A DNA stretch of 7,903 bases, taken from contig JANXOQ010000008.1 in assembly GCA_025357775.1 (NCBI GenBank), positions 1-7,903 of the forward strand, read 5' to 3'. Made by a program: the position numbers and the translations under genes. Source of the stretch: Ferruginibacter sp. Its GTDB lineage: Bacteria; Bacteroidota; Bacteroidia; Chitinophagales; Chitinophagaceae. Positions 6,576-7,903 of the stretch are shown in pieces (position 1 is the first letter of the stretch; each line of letters begins with the position of its first letter). Below the pieces are notes generated by a model. The model worked only from the letters and a program-made list of their open reading frames with translations, was not told where the DNA came from and did not search any database.

Positions 6576-6604
6576 CAAATGTACATAAGTGAAATTGTAA
6601 CAAA
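6576..6604 (-). promoter_or_regulatory. Bacteroidota-type promoter for the cyclotransferase gene
   Basis: Read on the minus strand, TTTG (6604-6601) is followed after 17 bases by TACATTTG (6583-6576), fitting the Bacteroidota TTTG / TAnnTTTG promoter pattern. Transcription would start near 6570, only about 12 bases before the ATG at 6557. The gene can therefore be expressed independently of the upstream dehydrogenase gene. Confidence 0.6.
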
Positions 6605-6622
6605 GTCATAAAAATAGGCACT

Positions 6623-7735
6623 TTAGTATATTGTCATTTTATATGTTACGTCTCTATTTTTTAAATAATTCATTACAAAATCAAAACAAATTTTATTATT
6701 TCCCATAAGTTCTGGAGGAAATACACCCTTTTTGGTAAAGATATTATTGGCAATGATATTGGCGAAAGCGTTGCAGGTATAGCCTGTAGTGCGGCTCATT
6801 GAGCTTGTTTGGGTGGCTTTATCAAACTCATCATACAATAAGTATTCTATTGTTTTACCTTCTCCTTTTATTACTATTTTCATAATGGTAAACTCTGGCT
6901 CGTCAGCTTTCAATTTCCATTGGTCAAATAAAATGGCTGTTGTTACTTCTAAAGGACTAACCATTATACTTTTTACATTTATTTTTTCCTCATTAAAAAA
7001 ACCAGCTTGTTTCAAAGATTGAATTAAAGCAATATGCCCAGGATAACGAAGTGTTTTTTCTTTTATATTCGGTATATGTTTCATTGTATATAAAATACTA
7101 CGCAGTCCATCTGTATTAAAAGACTCCAAAGTGCCAGCATATTCAAAGTTTATTAACTCCGCATCGCTTAGCGCAGGTTTTGTAACTACATGCCCATTCT
7201 CTACATACCTTGCTGGGCGTGTGTATTCTTCAATAACATCTATGGGTGAAAAAGGTGCTTTGTATTCAAATGGTTTTACCCTCAGTTTAGGAAGCCCACC
7301 CACCATACACTCAAAACTATCTATTTTTATTTGTGCATTATGATAGCCTAAAATTAAATTACTCATGCCAGGAGCTACACCACAATCTATGATGGCGGTT
7401 ACATTTTTTGACACAGCTAGCTCATGCAGCTGCAAACCATCTTCTGAAAAAAAAGAAATATCTGCAACATTTTTGCCTGCATTTATAACAGCTTCTAAAG
7501 CTTTGTAGCCCATAAAACCTGGCACTGCACATACAACCATATCAAAAGAAAATAACATGGCTTCATAGTTTTTATATTGCATTAAATCTACCACTTTGTA
7601 TTGTACTGTTGCTTTTGAAGCAAGCAATTTCAAATTGCTCTCATTTATATCAAAGCTAGTTACACTATGCTGTGTCGATAAATCTGCGGCAATCGTACGC
7701 CCTACCATACCTGCACCTAAAACGGCTATTTTCAT
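6623..7735 (-). CDS. Saccharopine dehydrogenase-family oxidoreductase, lysine 6-dehydrogenase-like
   Basis: The 370-residue protein starts with a Rossmann nucleotide site, AVLGAGMVGRTIAADL (4-19), with an acidic residue at the end of the second strand (FDI, 28-30) that suggests NAD rather than NADP (inference). Middle and C-terminal motifs include IIDCGVAPGMSNLILGY (115-131), VGGLP (145-149), PFEYKAPFSPIDVIEEYTRPA (155-175), GTLESFNTDGLRSIL (201-215), LRYPGH (229-234), SRTTGYT (314-320) and FTKKGVFPPE (333-342). In order and wording these resemble Geobacillus lysine 6-dehydrogenase, which oxidises lysine to an aldehyde that cyclises to piperideine-6-carboxylate. Alternatives are a saccharopine reductase or a carboxynorspermidine-type enzyme. 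The ATG at 7735 begins MKIAVLGAG, the natural start of the fold. Only the family is secure; the substrate is inferred. Confidence 0.85.
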   Translation of the reverse strand: MKIAVLGAGMVGRTIAADLSTQHSVTSFDINESNLKLLASKATVQYKVVDLMQYKNYEAMLFSFDMVVCAVPGFMGYKALEAVINAGKNVADISFFSEDGLQLHELAVSKNVTAIIDCGVAPGMSNLILGYHNAQIKIDSFECMVGGLPKLRVKPFEYKAPFSPIDVIEEYTRPARYVENGHVVTKPALSDAELINFEYAGTLESFNTDGLRSILYTMKHIPNIKEKTLRYPGHIALIQSLKQAGFFNEEKINVKSIMVSPLEVTTAILFDQWKLKADEPEFTIMKIVIKGEGKTIEYLLYDEFDKATQTSSMSRTTGYTCNAFANIIANNIFTKKGVFPPELMGNNKICFDFVMNYLKNRDVTYKMTIY

Positions 7736-7903
7736 AAATATTTTATTTTTTTAAATTTAATAATTGAAGTAGGCATTTACTTACTCCATTTTTAATTGTG
7801 TTAAATAAACAGGTTTATGTTTAATCATTCTACAAGTAATATTATGGAAAATACTTTCGAATGATTTTATTCTATTAAACCTGTAACAATACTCATCTAA
7901 GTA
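7736..7903. other. Upstream region of the dehydrogenase gene, cut by the window edge
   Basis: These 168 AT-rich bases hold no recognisable gene. Apart from the nested inverted repeat, no TAnnTTTG promoter with a matching -33 element was found on the minus strand, so the promoter of the dehydrogenase gene is unassigned. Confidence 0.4.
7809..7884. repeat. Nested three-part inverted repeat near the window edge
   Basis: Three pairs of exact complementary arms are nested: ACAGGTTTA (7809-7817) with TAAACCTGT (7876-7884), AATCATTC (7823-7830) with GAATGATT (7859-7866), and AAGTA (7834-7838) with TACTT (7852-7856). The central loop is 13 bases. The 22 paired bases, interrupted by small internal loops, give an imperfect hairpin about 76 bases long, 74 bases upstream of the dehydrogenase start. 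It may be a terminator/attenuator structure, a small non-coding RNA element or a miniature repeat. Confidence 0.6.

Noticed and set aside
6558..6578. TTG start that would extend the cyclotransferase by 7 residues
   Set aside because: It overlaps the TACATTTG promoter box, and a better ATG directly before the basic-hydrophobic leader exists at 6557.

Overview
The window looks like a chromosomal housekeeping segment from a low-GC Bacteroidota bacterium, most likely of the Chitinophagaceae/Sphingobacteriia type. This is inferred, not proven. The supporting signs are AT-rich DNA, no clear Shine-Dalgarno sequences before the start codons, two promoter-like sites fitting the Bacteroidota pattern (TAnnTTTG at -7), and the protein families present. 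No mobile element genes, CRISPR array, tRNA or rRNA were seen.

Left part (1-1931, + strand): the 3' end of ilvC (ketol-acid reductoisomerase, class II) abuts ilvA (threonine ammonia-lyase) with the junction TAAATG. Together they form a branched-chain amino acid operon. IlvA carries an unusual in-frame insertion of about 50 residues. It consists of a polar low-complexity stretch followed by a GC-rich palindrome and an 18-base direct repeat, and looks like an intergenic repeat element living inside an essential-type enzyme gene.

Middle part (1932-5413, + strand): three separately spaced genes, atpG (ATP synthase gamma), scpB (chromosome segregation) and lysA (diaminopimelate decarboxylase). 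Their AT-rich spacers of about 180-290 bases are rich in inverted and direct repeats. No other atp gene and no scpA lies next to its expected partner in this window. Translation starts were moved downstream for atpG (2221) and lysA (4208).

Right part (5414-7903): a 322-base convergent spacer, then two minus-strand genes. The first is an N-terminally anchored or secreted glutaminyl-peptide cyclotransferase of the beta-propeller type, with its own promoter-like site. The second is a saccharopine dehydrogenase-family oxidoreductase that most resembles lysine 6-dehydrogenase. Upstream of the latter, at the window edge, lies a nested three-part inverted repeat of about 76 bases.

Functionally the window holds isoleucine/valine synthesis (ilvC, ilvA), the last step of lysine synthesis (lysA) and a possible lysine-consuming enzyme, alongside unrelated housekeeping genes. 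I do not see a new multi-gene system. The most unusual signals are the repeat-derived insertion inside IlvA and the inverted repeats in the spacers.
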